From: CAYVQU01 sp964453155
GTDB taxonomy: Bacteria; Chloroflexota; Anaerolineae; Anaerolineales; UBA11858
Assembly (NCBI GenBank): GCA_964453155.1
Contig: CAYVQU010000005.1
Coordinates: 7,167-71,166 of the forward strand
DNA length: 64,000 bases
Direction of reading: 5' to 3'
This document shows, piece by piece, positions 9,787 through 19,900 of this stretch (position 1 is its first letter; each line of letters opens with the position of its first letter). The position numbers and the translations under genes are program-made. Below the pieces are notes generated by a model that did no database searches, was not told the origin of the DNA, and saw nothing but the letters and a program-made list of their open reading frames with translations.

Positions 9787-10506
9787 TCACAACCACTTAA
9801 TGGTGTTTTGGGTCGCTTGGGATAAATCCGCATAAACCCCACGGCGATGCTCGGGTAGTAATGATGACAGAATGTACATGGCTTCATTCGTCATCGCCCG
9901 CAACTGTTGACCACGCGCCTTTTGAAATTCAGATCGAAATCGAAACGGCCGTCCAAATTTAACGTGGGCTCCCGGCTCTTTCCAACGAGGTGAAGTCCGA
10001 AAAACCGGGAAACCTGGAGTACCATCTAGGGCAACGGGGAAAACTGGGGAGTTGGTACGGCTCGCCAAATAAGCAACGCCCTCCCGAGCATCCTGTAAAG
10101 CTGGTGAACGAGTACCTTCGGGCGCCACCAAGACAAGCTCTCCTGCCCGTAAAATGGCCATAGCTTTTTGTAATGCGCTCCGATCTACCGTATCCCGTTT
10201 GATAGGCACTACCCCCCACATCTTTGGGAAAATCCCTACAAAGGGATAATCATAAGCTTCAACTTTAGCCAGCGGAATTATTTGACGCGGTAATGAGTGT
10301 AAAACCACAATCGGATCAATAAATGCAATGTGGTTGATGAGCAGGATGCCCCCACCTTCAGCCGGGATGTTCTCTAATCCTTCAACCCGGTCTAACTTAG
10401 CGATCAGCGTAAAGCCAATCCACTTGATTAAAAACCGCAAAAACCGACGTTTAGCTGCCCATTCTTGATGATTATAGTGATGATTATTCGTGTTTGTCAC
10501 TTTCAA
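9787..10506 (-). CDS. PlsC-type 1-acylglycerol-3-phosphate acyltransferase, paralogue 1
   Basis: Membrane-associated acyltransferase expected to move an acyl chain from acyl-ACP or acyl-CoA to the sn-2 position of lysophosphatidate. The NHxxxxD catalytic motif is NHIAFID and the acceptor motif is PEGTRSP. Length (239 aa) is normal for the family. The start is a TTG at 10506 after GGAG; a GTG at 10500 is an alternative. It overlaps the upstream paralogue by 23 nt, so the two are translationally coupled, and it ends the cmk-plsC-plsC-plsC operon. Its own substrate preference cannot be read from sequence. Confidence 0.9.
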   Translation of the reverse strand: MKVTNTNNHHYNHQEWAAKRRFLRFLIKWIGFTLIAKLDRVEGLENIPAEGGGILLINHIAFIDPIVVLHSLPRQIIPLAKVEAYDYPFVGIFPKMWGVVPIKRDTVDRSALQKAMAILRAGELVLVAPEGTRSPALQDAREGVAYLASRTNSPVFPVALDGTPGFPVFRTSPRWKEPGAHVKFGRPFRFRSEFQKARGQQLRAMTNEAMYILSSLLPEHRRGVYADLSQATQNTIKWL

Positions 10507-11236
10507 AATTCTCCGACAAATTGCGATAAACGCCCTGATATTCAGATGGCAAAAGTTGAGCCAAGGCGACCATTATCCGCTGCGTCCCAGCAGCAACTGC
10601 TTCTCGGCGACCTGATAGATCATCCAACGTGAAAGGTTCACCAACAGATATGCTAACACTTGTCCGGCGTAAACGTTTCAAGTTTCCAAAAACCCGGCTA
10701 TTTTCAGTTCCGGTAACTGCCACCGGCAATAGGGGCACGCCCGCTTTTAAGGCAATGAAGGCCGCGCCACCCGTACCCGCTTCAAGTTTGCCAGTTACGC
10801 TTTCACGGCCTTCGGGTGCAATCGCAATAATCCGCTTTTCAGCTAACCCCAGCAGCGCCGCCCTAATCGCCTTCCGATCTGGACGGCCGCGATGAACCCA
10901 GATCGTCCCATAGGCGTCAAGTAATTTCCCAATGAGGGGCCAATCAATGATTTCGGCCTTCCCCAGTAGATCATAGGGGGTCGGTGCAATGGCCAAACCA
11001 ACTAAGAGATCGGCCCCACCCAGATGATTCGACACGACCAATACTGGCCCAGAAGTAACAATATTCTCCCGGCCGCTAACTTCTACCCGTAATGCCAGTC
11101 GAACTATGCCCCTAACGGTCCAATGCAAAACTCGCCGAACAATCCGGCGAGTGGGTGTCAATTGTGGCAACCGAGTTATCTCGGGCCGATATTTTTCAGT
11201 GATCGGCTTGGCCGATGAGGAATTCATGGTCGGCAT
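10484..11236 (-). CDS. PlsC-type acyltransferase, paralogue 2
   Basis: Second of three tandem 1-acylglycerol-3-phosphate acyltransferase-like proteins. The catalytic motif is NHLGGAD and the second block is APEGRES, both diverged from paralogue 1. About 250 aa from the ATG at 11236, which has AAGG 5 nt upstream; a GTG at 11242 is possible. It overlaps both neighbours (23 nt and about 41 nt), which suggests tight co-translation. It could act in phospholipid synthesis or acylate another glycerol or sugar lipid; the NHxxxxD family signature alone does not separate these. Confidence 0.9.
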   Translation of the reverse strand: MPTMNSSSAKPITEKYRPEITRLPQLTPTRRIVRRVLHWTVRGIVRLALRVEVSGRENIVTSGPVLVVSNHLGGADLLVGLAIAPTPYDLLGKAEIIDWPLIGKLLDAYGTIWVHRGRPDRKAIRAALLGLAEKRIIAIAPEGRESVTGKLEAGTGGAAFIALKAGVPLLPVAVTGTENSRVFGNLKRLRRTSVSISVGEPFTLDDLSGRREAVAAGTQRIMVALAQLLPSEYQGVYRNLSENFESDKHE

Positions 11237-11918
11237 AAACACCTTGATAATCAGCAGGTAATAATTTAGCGATATGGGCCATTACCAAATCAGCATTTTT
11301 TTGTCGCAACTCCCGCCGCTGAGCACCTTTACCAGATACATCCGGGAGGGTTATCGGTTTACCAATATGCATTTCAATTGTAGGCCGTTTTCCGCGCAAA
11401 CCGAGGGCTAGAAAATCGTCGGTGCTGCCGACCACCCCAACCGGAACCACCGGAACATTGGCTTTATCTATAAAATAAGCCACGCCAGGGTTAGCTTTTC
11501 GCATCCCTGGGGAATGTGACCGGCCGCCTTCGGGGGCAATCAACAATGGGAAGCCAGAATTTAATGCTCGTAAGGCCGTATCAATCAATTTCCGATCAAA
11601 TTGCTCGCGATGAACCGGAATGCCGCCATACCAACGGGCTAATGTTGATTGCCCGGGTCGATCCCAAACATTAGAGGCCCCGGCGACTTCGGGGGAGAGG
11701 GGCCAAAACGAAACGACCAATGGAGCTTCATACAAAGAAATATGGTTGATCGCGATCAGATAAGCTCCACTGCGAGGGACATTCTCTAATCCAGTCACCA
11801 CCACCCGACTGATCGCATAAAATACCAACCGAAAAAATGCCCGGAGGATTGTCCGAGCAATTCGGATTCGGCGTGGAACCCGATAGGCAGCTTGGTTTTT
11901 GCTAACTGGGCGTGCCAT
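11196..11918 (-). CDS. PlsC-type acyltransferase, paralogue 3
   Basis: Third tandem acyltransferase (240 aa). The catalytic block is NHISLYE, so the usual aspartate of NHxxxxD is replaced by glutamate, and the second block is APEGGRSHS. NHxxxxE variants exist in the wider lysophospholipid acyltransferase superfamily, so activity is likely, but the substrate may differ from that of its two neighbours. The ATG at 11918 lies inside the end of cmk (17-nt overlap). A basic N-terminus precedes a hydrophobic segment typical of a membrane-anchored enzyme. Confidence 0.88.
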   Translation of the reverse strand: MARPVSKNQAAYRVPRRIRIARTILRAFFRLVFYAISRVVVTGLENVPRSGAYLIAINHISLYEAPLVVSFWPLSPEVAGASNVWDRPGQSTLARWYGGIPVHREQFDRKLIDTALRALNSGFPLLIAPEGGRSHSPGMRKANPGVAYFIDKANVPVVPVGVVGSTDDFLALGLRGKRPTIEMHIGKPITLPDVSGKGAQRRELRQKNADLVMAHIAKLLPADYQGVYADHEFLIGQADH

Positions 11919-12588
11919 TCTCGACGAGAGCCTTTGTTTTGGCTAAAACTTGTTCAAAAGTCATCCCATCCGAATCAATCACAATGGCATCTGAGGCCGC
12001 GCGCAGTGGCGCAACATCACGATTAGAGTCTATTTCATCGCGTTTGATCATCAGGGCCAAAATCTCATCATATTTGACCTGATCACCACGCGCTTCGCAC
12101 TCTAGGTACCGCCGCCGGGCTCGTTCTTCAGCGGAGGCATCCAAATAAACTTTCAAATCGGCATCTGGGAGGACCACCGTCCCAATATCACGGCCGACCA
12201 TCACAATCTGCCCGCGGTGCCCAATGCGGCGCTGTTGCTTGGTCAGGGCCTGCCGCACCCCCGGATATGCGGATACCTGCGAAACATTCGCATCTACTTG
12301 AGCCGTGCGAATATCCCAAGTAATATCTAAGCCATCCGCCAGGATATCGGTATCCCGGCCATCAGCCTGAGAGGCTGGATTAACATCAATTTGGACGGAT
12401 TCGGCAACCTGGGTAACTGCGATTTCATTCTTCAAATCTACCTGATGCTGCAGTGCGGCCCAGGTGACCGCCCGGTACATCACACCGGTGTCAAAAAACA
12501 AATATTTCAAGTCATCGGCCAGTGCTTTTGCCAGGGTCGATTTCCCCGAAGCCGCAGGGCCGTCAATTGCGATCGTACTTGGTTTCAT
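11902..12588 (-). CDS. cmk: Cytidylate kinase
   Basis: Phosphorylates CMP and dCMP with ATP, recycling CMP released during phospholipid synthesis. The P-loop GPAASGKST is at residues 9-17, followed by FFDTGVMYRAVTW and GRDIGTVVLPDADLKVYLDAS, all diagnostic of bacterial Cmk. Length (228 aa) is typical. It starts with ATG at 12588, 2 nt after the stop of the membrane-protein gene upstream, and overlaps the first plsC-like gene. The pairing of cmk with plsC-type genes is common in bacteria and fits a CMP-producing phospholipid pathway. Confidence 0.97.
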   Translation of the reverse strand: MKPSTIAIDGPAASGKSTLAKALADDLKYLFFDTGVMYRAVTWAALQHQVDLKNEIAVTQVAESVQIDVNPASQADGRDTDILADGLDITWDIRTAQVDANVSQVSAYPGVRQALTKQQRRIGHRGQIVMVGRDIGTVVLPDADLKVYLDASAEERARRRYLECEARGDQVKYDEILALMIKRDEIDSNRDVAPLRAASDAIVIDSDGMTFEQVLAKTKALVENGTPS

Positions 12589-12590
12589 GC

Positions 12591-14330
12591 TTATTGCAAT
12601 CCTTCATCTTCATCAAAAAATAACTCTTCGCCGGGGACCGGGTCCACAACCTCAATTTCTGGTTTTGGTTCAGTTGGAAAGAGATCGGCGCGGGCCCACA
12701 ACACCAGCTTATCATACCAAATGGGACCCCTACGGGCTGTCACCCATTGGAACCATTGGGATGGTAAAGCACCTTCCCAGCCCTGATGGCCCGACCAGAC
12801 GAAATCTTGCCCTCGATAAGGCCGAGTTTGGGAAAGATCACCCTCACTTTCCGACGTTATGATCACGGTAACATTCAAATCGGGGTTTATGGTCGCCGCG
12901 GTTCGCACGTCTGAGAAATTTCGTAAAGCCCACCGTAATGCTGGAGAGGAGGATACGGCCACAATATCCAGGGCATCTTTATGGCCCGTTTGGATCAGGG
13001 CCAAATTCTCAAGGGTTTCGACCAATAAATCGGCTTGAGCAGGGGCATTATCCGGCGGCCATAACTCGGCCGGATTTTGTGGTTGAACCTGGGTAGCCCC
13101 AAATAGGCCGGCAACCCCATAAGCCCCCAGGGCAAAGGTAACTCCCCAAGCTAATCCGGTTTTTGCGGCCGTCGGTGACCAGCCTAAGCCGACCAATATC
13201 GTGGTTAAAATGATCAAAATCGGAATGATCACTAATATTAACCACACCGGCCCTTCCATGGGTAGTCGCAAACTCACCACCCACATCACAGCCAATAATA
13301 TAAACACGACTAAAGCCTGTCCATATGATGCCACCCGCGGCCAGGGCAATTTACAATAATGCTGAATTTCATATCCGGCCAAGCCCCATAATGGGAGTAA
13401 TGCCCAGGTCACATCCAAAACTTCTCGCCCCGGATACACCAGGGGTAAAAACAGGGCAAATCCCAACCAAACACTCAACATCTGAACCGTTTTATCGCCG
13501 CGCAGCCAACCTCGTCCAATGGCCACCAAGCCAAAGCCCAGCGCCAGCGGTTGATAAATAATCACTGCGATTAAGGGCTGCAGGACGGGTACACCTGAGA
13601 ATTGTCCCCAGCCCTGAAAAAATACCGTAAAAGTATTAGCCCAAGCCCCAATTCCTTGGGGAAAACGGAAGAAGATGGTGCTGCCGAGGAGCATCGTCGC
13701 CCCACCCATTAGTAATCCCAGCCTGACATCAACTCTGGATTTTGCGGGGGATTCGGTTTCAGCAGGGGAGATTCTATTTTTGAAAATACCGGTCAACTTT
13801 CCGACCCCATAGACCATCCCCAGCCCTAAAAGACCGGTCAATATTGAGGGTCCAGATATCAGGGCCAAACCACCCAAAATACCAGCCCAGATGTAATTCC
13901 GGTGCCAGAGGGTTGCGAGTGCCAATGCTCCCAATCCAATCGCCAGTATGGGTCCTCCCGCTAAACGGGAAACTACTACCAGGCCGGGGTCCAGGGCCAA
14001 ACCAAAGGCGGTAACTAAAGCGGCTTTACGCCCCAACAAATCCCGCCAAAAAAATGGCACAATTACCAGCAAACTGCCAACGAGGGCGGGCCAAAACCGG
14101 GCCAAAGCATTCGAACTCTCAGAAACGAAAAACAATAAGCTGGTCAGCGAAAAATAACCCGGATTCGGACCCATGGTGACCGGGTTCCCCTGGGCAGCCA
14201 ATAAGCTTTGGAAAGCCCACTCTGCTTCGAAATCTGAGAGCGGTGTCAAACCTAAATTGAGAAACCGCACACCCAGGGCCAATAAAAAAGTAAAAAGATA
14301 TAGGCTATGTTCAACATTCACTCGGCGCAT
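12591..14330 (-). CDS. Polytopic membrane protein, GT-C/GT39-like glycosyltransferase
   Basis: About 579 aa with roughly a dozen hydrophobic segments. After the first membrane helix comes a loop with acidic residues (LTPLSDFEAEWAFQSL), the position where GT-C enzymes place their catalytic D/E. Such enzymes use polyprenyl-phosphate sugars on the outer face of the membrane. The C-terminal third is a soluble, probably extracytoplasmic region ending in an acidic tail. I chose the ATG at 14330 because GGTGAG lies 5 nt upstream; the open frame continues to a TTG at 14342. It sits directly downstream of the DUF2298 gene, with which it is likely co-transcribed. Assignment to GT39 itself is tentative. 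Confidence 0.75.
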   Translation of the reverse strand: MRRVNVEHSLYLFTFLLALGVRFLNLGLTPLSDFEAEWAFQSLLAAQGNPVTMGPNPGYFSLTSLLFFVSESSNALARFWPALVGSLLVIVPFFWRDLLGRKAALVTAFGLALDPGLVVVSRLAGGPILAIGLGALALATLWHRNYIWAGILGGLALISGPSILTGLLGLGMVYGVGKLTGIFKNRISPAETESPAKSRVDVRLGLLMGGATMLLGSTIFFRFPQGIGAWANTFTVFFQGWGQFSGVPVLQPLIAVIIYQPLALGFGLVAIGRGWLRGDKTVQMLSVWLGFALFLPLVYPGREVLDVTWALLPLWGLAGYEIQHYCKLPWPRVASYGQALVVFILLAVMWVVSLRLPMEGPVWLILVIIPILIILTTILVGLGWSPTAAKTGLAWGVTFALGAYGVAGLFGATQVQPQNPAELWPPDNAPAQADLLVETLENLALIQTGHKDALDIVAVSSSPALRWALRNFSDVRTAATINPDLNVTVIITSESEGDLSQTRPYRGQDFVWSGHQGWEGALPSQWFQWVTARRGPIWYDKLVLWARADLFPTEPKPEIEVVDPVPGEELFFDEDEGLQ

Positions 14331-14344
14331 TGTGCTCACCAAAA

Positions 14345-16879
14345 TTATTTCCCATACTCGTAGATTGTCACTTCGCCCTGAACGAAGGCGGGTGAAAGGT
14401 GACGAATAAATTTCCCATCAAACAAGCCAGCGGGACAGGTCGTCCCCCGCTCAAAAGCGATCCGCTCCATTTGGCCGACCACCACATAGCGAATATCATA
14501 TTGGCGGAGAATTTCCTCGGCCAATGACCAATCGGAGGTGCAATATAATCCTTCAATATCCGCTTTTCGCGACCCCATTTCAGTGGTGCCGCCGCGCCAC
14601 TGCATCTCATGAAATTCCCACCCCAAAACGGTGGGCTGGCCACTATTGACGGCCATCCGGCCATAAGAACTGTAGCTCCCTCCGATAGCTTCCGCCACAA
14701 CCCCATCAGGGGCATTCAACAACCATTCCATTGCAGCCTTCTCGTCAGGGTTGCTGAGTTCAAGATGAGCAGTACCATCGAGCGTAAAACTATTGGCGGG
14801 TTTAAACCCGCTGGTTTTTGACCAGATGCCCATAACTGGATAGGTCAGCGATAGGGTAAGAACTAATACCAAGGAAAATTGAAATATTATCTTGCCTGTA
14901 CCGCGCAATTCCTGGCTCAACTTGATGCTCCCGTATGCGGCGGCCACCCCCCACAACAACCAGACCTGGAAATAAAACTTGAAAATTGTGTTGATCCGGT
15001 AGCCAAAGAGGTCACGCAAAAAGACGAATTCGGGAGTTAGGACGAGAAGCGTTCCAATTAGGATAAGGAGGAGGATAAAGTGAGTTGTAGGAGAAACGGT
15101 TGCGGGTTTGGAGTTTTGGGAACTTGACGATTTGCGGGGCCAAAGGAGAGCAAAGGTCAGGCTTAAAATGGCGAAGAGGGTTAGCAGGGTGCCGGGGATC
15201 GTAAGGCGGCGTTTGAGACCCTCCCCAATAAGTGCCGGCCAACCGGGGGCCGCGACGGAACCCAAAAATGCATTACCGGCCACTGCGGCTTCGGGGTTGA
15301 TCCCCTCAAAAACGTTCAGAAAAGATATCAATAGCACCAATAACAAACTGATTGCCAACAGACTTACAATCAAGCCCACGGTGAGTCTTAATCCGCCGCG
15401 CAATCCCACCCGATCCCCTGAGGTCCGCCATTGAAAAAACAAGAATATCAAAATCGGCACCAGGAAGGGCGCAAAATGAATCCAGGTGTAGATACCGCGG
15501 GTCACATAAATGATATTGGGTAATGGTCCGCCCGCCTGAGATTGGAACGCGACATAAAAAGGCAAATAGGCGATAACACCAGTCACACCCAAGGCGAACC
15601 CGAGTTGAATGAGCTGCCACAAAATCTGGCCAAGCGAAAGTGGGGCGAAGCCGTCATTATTCGAGAACATATTTCGTAAGACATAGGCTCCCGCAAATAT
15701 GGCCACATAAAATGGAAAATCCCAGGTATTAAAAAACCCCAAACTCCCTAAAGCCACCACCGCTAGCCCAAAAGTGGGCCAATCCAGGTTGAACCGTAAT
15801 CCCAGCCACCGAATTTGTTCCGCCTGGGGACGAAAGAATACATTGAGGGCTAATCCGATGGCCAAAAACGCAAACGGCATGGCCAAAATATGGGGATGGA
15901 GATCACCTAGTAAGAATGAGAAGAAGGGGAACTCATCAATAATGTCACCCTTATTGACCCCGTTGTAGTCAAAATCCTGGATAATCCGCGAAGCCTGCCA
16001 CCACCACCAATGCGGAAAAGGATCACCACTTGGCGGCGGGGTTGCATAGCGCCCCATATCCAACCAGGACCATATTTTAGATACTTTTTCACCGGCTTCG
16101 TTTTCTTCCCAAAAAACACCCCAGATACGGAGGATGTGGAGGAAACCACCCAGGTTGCTGACGATGAAGACAAAAAAAGGAGCGAGGAGGGAATTGCGGA
16201 TTGCGGATTGCGGATTGCGGGATTGAGAATTTTCGTGCTGACCGCGATCAGCTAACGACTTACGGCGAAGGAGGTTATATAAAATTCCATAAGCGCCCAA
16301 GGCCGCCAATGAGAAGACCAATGAGATTCCCAAATTAAAGGTCACACTTCCTGAGGTGCCAGCCAGTCGGGCGATCAGGGCGACTAAAATATAGCCAAAA
16401 TAATAATAGGAAATTGAATAGCCAGATAACCAGGGGTCATTCGGCGGCATCCCAGGGGAGCGGAGGATGGAATTGATAAAGGCCAATTCCATCGGTTTTT
16501 CGGTCCCCAAAATCTCTGGGTTAGCAGACCGAATGAAAGCCAGTACGCCAAACGACACGAAAAACAGCAGTTCAACTGTGAAAATCAGTTTGACATTCTG
16601 GCGAAACCAATGCTGAATTTCATTTAGGTTATGTTGCCGCAATCCCCACCAACTCAGCGCGATTACGATCCCCAGGGCAAAGAATTGGCCGCCTAAATCA
16701 TTCCCAAGCACGCCCAAGGAACCCAACAACCAGAACGAATACCCCCAAATTAAGAGTCCTAATGCCCGGCTAAGAGTATAGCCGCGGTCAGTCAACCCCG
16801 GCAGCATTCGGAATGCGAATGGGAAAGCGATCAGGCCCAGGAGGGAGATAATGAGATACCAGAGGATGAAGGAGAGCAT
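14345..16879 (-). CDS. DUF2298 (Chlor_Arch_YYY) membrane protein
   Basis: A protein of 844 aa with many membrane helices. It shows the family hallmarks: an N-terminal GLIAFPFAFRMLPGLTDRGY block, then GTEKPMELAFINSILRS, NDPWLSGYSISYYYFGYILVA with the tyrosine run that gives the family its YYY name, DEFPFFSFLLGDLHPHILAMPF, and RINTIFKFYFQVW near the end. DUF2298 proteins are known from Chloroflexi and archaea. They are predicted membrane glycosyltransferase-like enzymes with no settled reaction. The ATG at 16879 has no Shine-Dalgarno; a heptanucleotide repeat occupies the upstream region. A second heptamer tract (16193-16220) is inside the gene and encodes a serine/asparagine/arginine-rich loop. 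Confidence 0.9.
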   Translation of the reverse strand: MLSFILWYLIISLLGLIAFPFAFRMLPGLTDRGYTLSRALGLLIWGYSFWLLGSLGVLGNDLGGQFFALGIVIALSWWGLRQHNLNEIQHWFRQNVKLIFTVELLFFVSFGVLAFIRSANPEILGTEKPMELAFINSILRSPGMPPNDPWLSGYSISYYYFGYILVALIARLAGTSGSVTFNLGISLVFSLAALGAYGILYNLLRRKSLADRGQHENSQSRNPQSAIRNSLLAPFFVFIVSNLGGFLHILRIWGVFWEENEAGEKVSKIWSWLDMGRYATPPPSGDPFPHWWWWQASRIIQDFDYNGVNKGDIIDEFPFFSFLLGDLHPHILAMPFAFLAIGLALNVFFRPQAEQIRWLGLRFNLDWPTFGLAVVALGSLGFFNTWDFPFYVAIFAGAYVLRNMFSNNDGFAPLSLGQILWQLIQLGFALGVTGVIAYLPFYVAFQSQAGGPLPNIIYVTRGIYTWIHFAPFLVPILIFLFFQWRTSGDRVGLRGGLRLTVGLIVSLLAISLLLVLLISFLNVFEGINPEAAVAGNAFLGSVAAPGWPALIGEGLKRRLTIPGTLLTLFAILSLTFALLWPRKSSSSQNSKPATVSPTTHFILLLILIGTLLVLTPEFVFLRDLFGYRINTIFKFYFQVWLLWGVAAAYGSIKLSQELRGTGKIIFQFSLVLVLTLSLTYPVMGIWSKTSGFKPANSFTLDGTAHLELSNPDEKAAMEWLLNAPDGVVAEAIGGSYSSYGRMAVNSGQPTVLGWEFHEMQWRGGTTEMGSRKADIEGLYCTSDWSLAEEILRQYDIRYVVVGQMERIAFERGTTCPAGLFDGKFIRHLSPAFVQGEVTIYEYGK
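16193..16220. repeat. Heptanucleotide tandem repeat (ATTGCGG)x4 inside a gene
   Basis: Four exact ATTGCGG units, followed by a degenerate fifth, lie inside the DUF2298 coding region. Because 7 is not a multiple of 3, successive units are read in different frames, giving a short hydrophilic insert between two membrane segments. Confidence 0.9.
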
Positions 16880-16880
16880 A

Positions 16881-16910
16881 GGGGTTAGGGGTTAGGGGTT
16901 AGGGGTTAGG
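16881..16910. repeat. Heptanucleotide tandem repeat (GGGGTTA)x4 across a gene junction
   Basis: Four exact GGGGTTA units plus GG. On the minus strand they supply the last codons and stop of the 1790-aa gene and the whole gap to the next ATG. The plus strand has four G-runs separated by TTA, so it could form a G-quadruplex. A change of unit number would alter the C-terminus and spacing. Confidence 0.92.
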
Positions 16911-19900
16911 ACGTTGTCTGACCAAATCGTTTCATAGATCACTGTATCTTGAGCGCGAAAAACTTCATTCCACAAAATGCCATCCTGCGACTCAAATTTC
17001 TCCAGGCCGGGGCCAGGATATTTGGCTTGTTCAAGCTGGCCAAAGATAATGTAACTCACCTCATAGCGATTGAGAAAATCTTGGGTCCATTCAAGATCTT
17101 CAGTCTGATAAAACTCATGGATTGCATCGACTCGTTCGAAAACCCAATCATGCGGCGTAATGGTCCGCTGCTGGCGCTGATGCCAGTTCCAGCCAACAAC
17201 ACTCGGCAAGCCAGTATAAATTGTATAGCGAGTGCCCCAGCGATATTCAACGGAGTTGGCTTCCACGATGATGGGCGAGCCTTCAACGTGATCTTGCAGC
17301 CAGCGGATGGCGGCATAATCCTGGCTCATATCAAGTTCTGCCCCTTCGTCGTGGTAAGTGGCATATTTCATGTACGTCATGCCGTCAAGGGTGAGCGGGG
17401 CGTCTTTGTCCATCCGATCGGAGATTTTGGCTACGCTGCCTAACAGCGGGTAGAGGGCGGCTGAGAAGATGAAGAAGCCCAATGCAATTTGCCAGATCGT
17501 TCGCCAGCGAAGATCCCATTTATGCCAGGCCTGCCACAGCCACACCAGGGCAGCTCCCGAACTGACAGCAAACAAAGTCCAGGTATGGAAATAGAACTTG
17601 AAAACCGTATTCATTCGGCCAATATCACCACTAACGACCACGGTTTCGACCATCAGGGTCAGGACTAATCCCGTTCCGATGAAGAACAAGACCAGCTTCT
17701 TAGACTCAGAATTTCCCGGCCGGAATAGGAGGGCCCCAGCCCACACGGCCAACGGGAATACCACCCAAGCGATATGAATGCCCAAAAAGACAGGCGGGTT
17801 TCCATCTGGCAAGCCATCGGGATACAAGGGGACACTTAACACCAGCACAATAAAACCAACCAGAGCGAGTAAGCTCCAAATCAAGCCGCGGTAGGGTTCC
17901 AATTTTCGCAACGCCGAAACGGGGGTGGTTGCCATCCAATCCAGGGTCTCAGAAACCATCCAGGAAACCAAAATAAAGAGAAAAACACCCCAATGCGCAA
18001 AATATTCCGAAAAAGGCGTATGGGTCCCCCACCAAACTTTGATTTCAGAGTACCCCTGACCGTACCAATTCCAGTATGGACGGTAAATAAGGAAAGTCAA
18101 TCCCGCCAGACCGATCACACCGAATATTATGAATTTCCAACGCTGGGTTAAGAGACGGAATCGATTTGTATCTATCCCATCGTTAGAAATTTTTACTGCG
18201 TTCCAGGCTGCATAACCAACTGCGACAATCCCTAAAGGTAAATATGTATATATATCGGAGAGGTTGATGGGATACAAAGCCCCAATGGCTAAACCACCAA
18301 TGACCAAGCCGGTACCAATTTGCCAGAAAGACCGTCGGCCTTCCCGCTGCCAGAAACGACCACGCACGACCGCTACAACCCAGGCCACCACCAGCAAAGC
18401 AACTGGCAGGGCAATCAAATGGGCATGTAGATCGGCGTACAAGAAAGTAAAAAATGGAAACTCAGTAATTGGGCTGCCGTGTTCGTGGCTAATTACGCGG
18501 CTGGGATTCCAATACCACTCGTCCATCCGGATAGGCAAGGTATTGCCGGTGATGGTTTTGAAGAAGCCGGTAAACGTCCAGAATATTCGTACGAAAAAAT
18601 TACCCGCACTTAAATCACCACCGGGGGCCACATTTTTTTGGAAGCCTTGAGCAAACATTTGGAGGATACCAAGGTTACCGAGAAGGGCCATGGTGAGGGC
18701 AGCAGTAAGACCACCATAAATTTGGTGAGTGGTGGGTGGAGAGTGGTGGGTGGTGGGTTTGGGAGAGACCAGGTTCCAGGCTACCGAAAACGCGCCGATA
18801 GCAATCAGGGTGAAGAGGGTGGGGAGGATCAGATTGTAGGCAAAGGAGGGCACAATGCCCAGGAATTTGACTAAGACGCCAACCAGGACAAAACCATAGT
18901 AGTAATAATTTATGTAACCGCCGGCAAACCAGGGATCATATGGGGGGAAAGACGTACTCTTGAGCACTGCGTTGAAATACGAGAAATCCATCGGCTTCTC
19001 ACCACCCTTCCAGGGATGCCACAGGTCGGGGTTGCCAAAACGGATCAGTAGGCCAACTACAAAGAAGGTAAATATCAGACCTTCAACGAGCAGGAAGTAT
19101 TTGCGTTGGTTTGTCCATTCTGATTTGAGCTCATCCCGTTGCAAAAAAGCTAAGTAACCTCCTAAAGCGGCCATTATAAGTAAAACGAACCCGATCGTTA
19201 TTCGGCTGAAGGGAATCCGAGCCGACCCCAATAACCAGACCGTACCTGACAAAATAAGTAAGCCGGTAATACGCGCCAAGGGATAGCCGCGATCGGAGAG
19301 GCCCGGCAAAGCAAACCGGATTAAGGGGTAAGTGATTAACCCTACCAGCCCCATTGCCAGATACCAAACGATCACACCAAGGATTTGAAAGCGGTTGTGG
19401 GGAGCCTGGTAGCTAAAATAATCTGACCAGGTGCCACCGGCGCGTTGTTCAGCCAGTCGCCCGGAGGGCAACAACAGATTTCCAGGATGCGAATCGGCTT
19501 GTTTCGGTGTGACGCGGATGACTTTGGAGAGATCGATCGCTCCGAGAATTTCGCGCACCTGCTCCACATCGAAGTCGGCTGATTTTTGGAATACGAACAC
19601 TTTAGGATGATCGTAAACCGTAAACGCTTCTTCAGAAAATTGATCGTTGATTTCAAAATTACCAATGGAAGGGTTAGATTGGAAAACTTCGATCAGCTCA
19701 AATCCTAAATCACCACCAAACATGCCCGGTTCGGCGACGGTGTAACACCATTCGATGGTGTTAGTTGACGGGCACCCCATCAATCGATCATAATACTCCG
19801 TCGTTAACGGATGACGTTCAGGAACCCGGGTTGTGGTCCCCCACTGTCGGCTCGAAGTGATCAGCAAATAATCCGCCTGATCCAAGGTGATGACGAACCG

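Noticed and set aside
12391..12862. Plus-strand open frames opposite cmk and the membrane-protein gene
   Set aside because: No domain, no ribosome site, and opposite well-supported genes.
16881..16910. Telomere-like or CRISPR-like repeat
   Set aside because: The 7-bp units are directly adjacent with no spacers and sit inside a gene junction; they are microsatellites.
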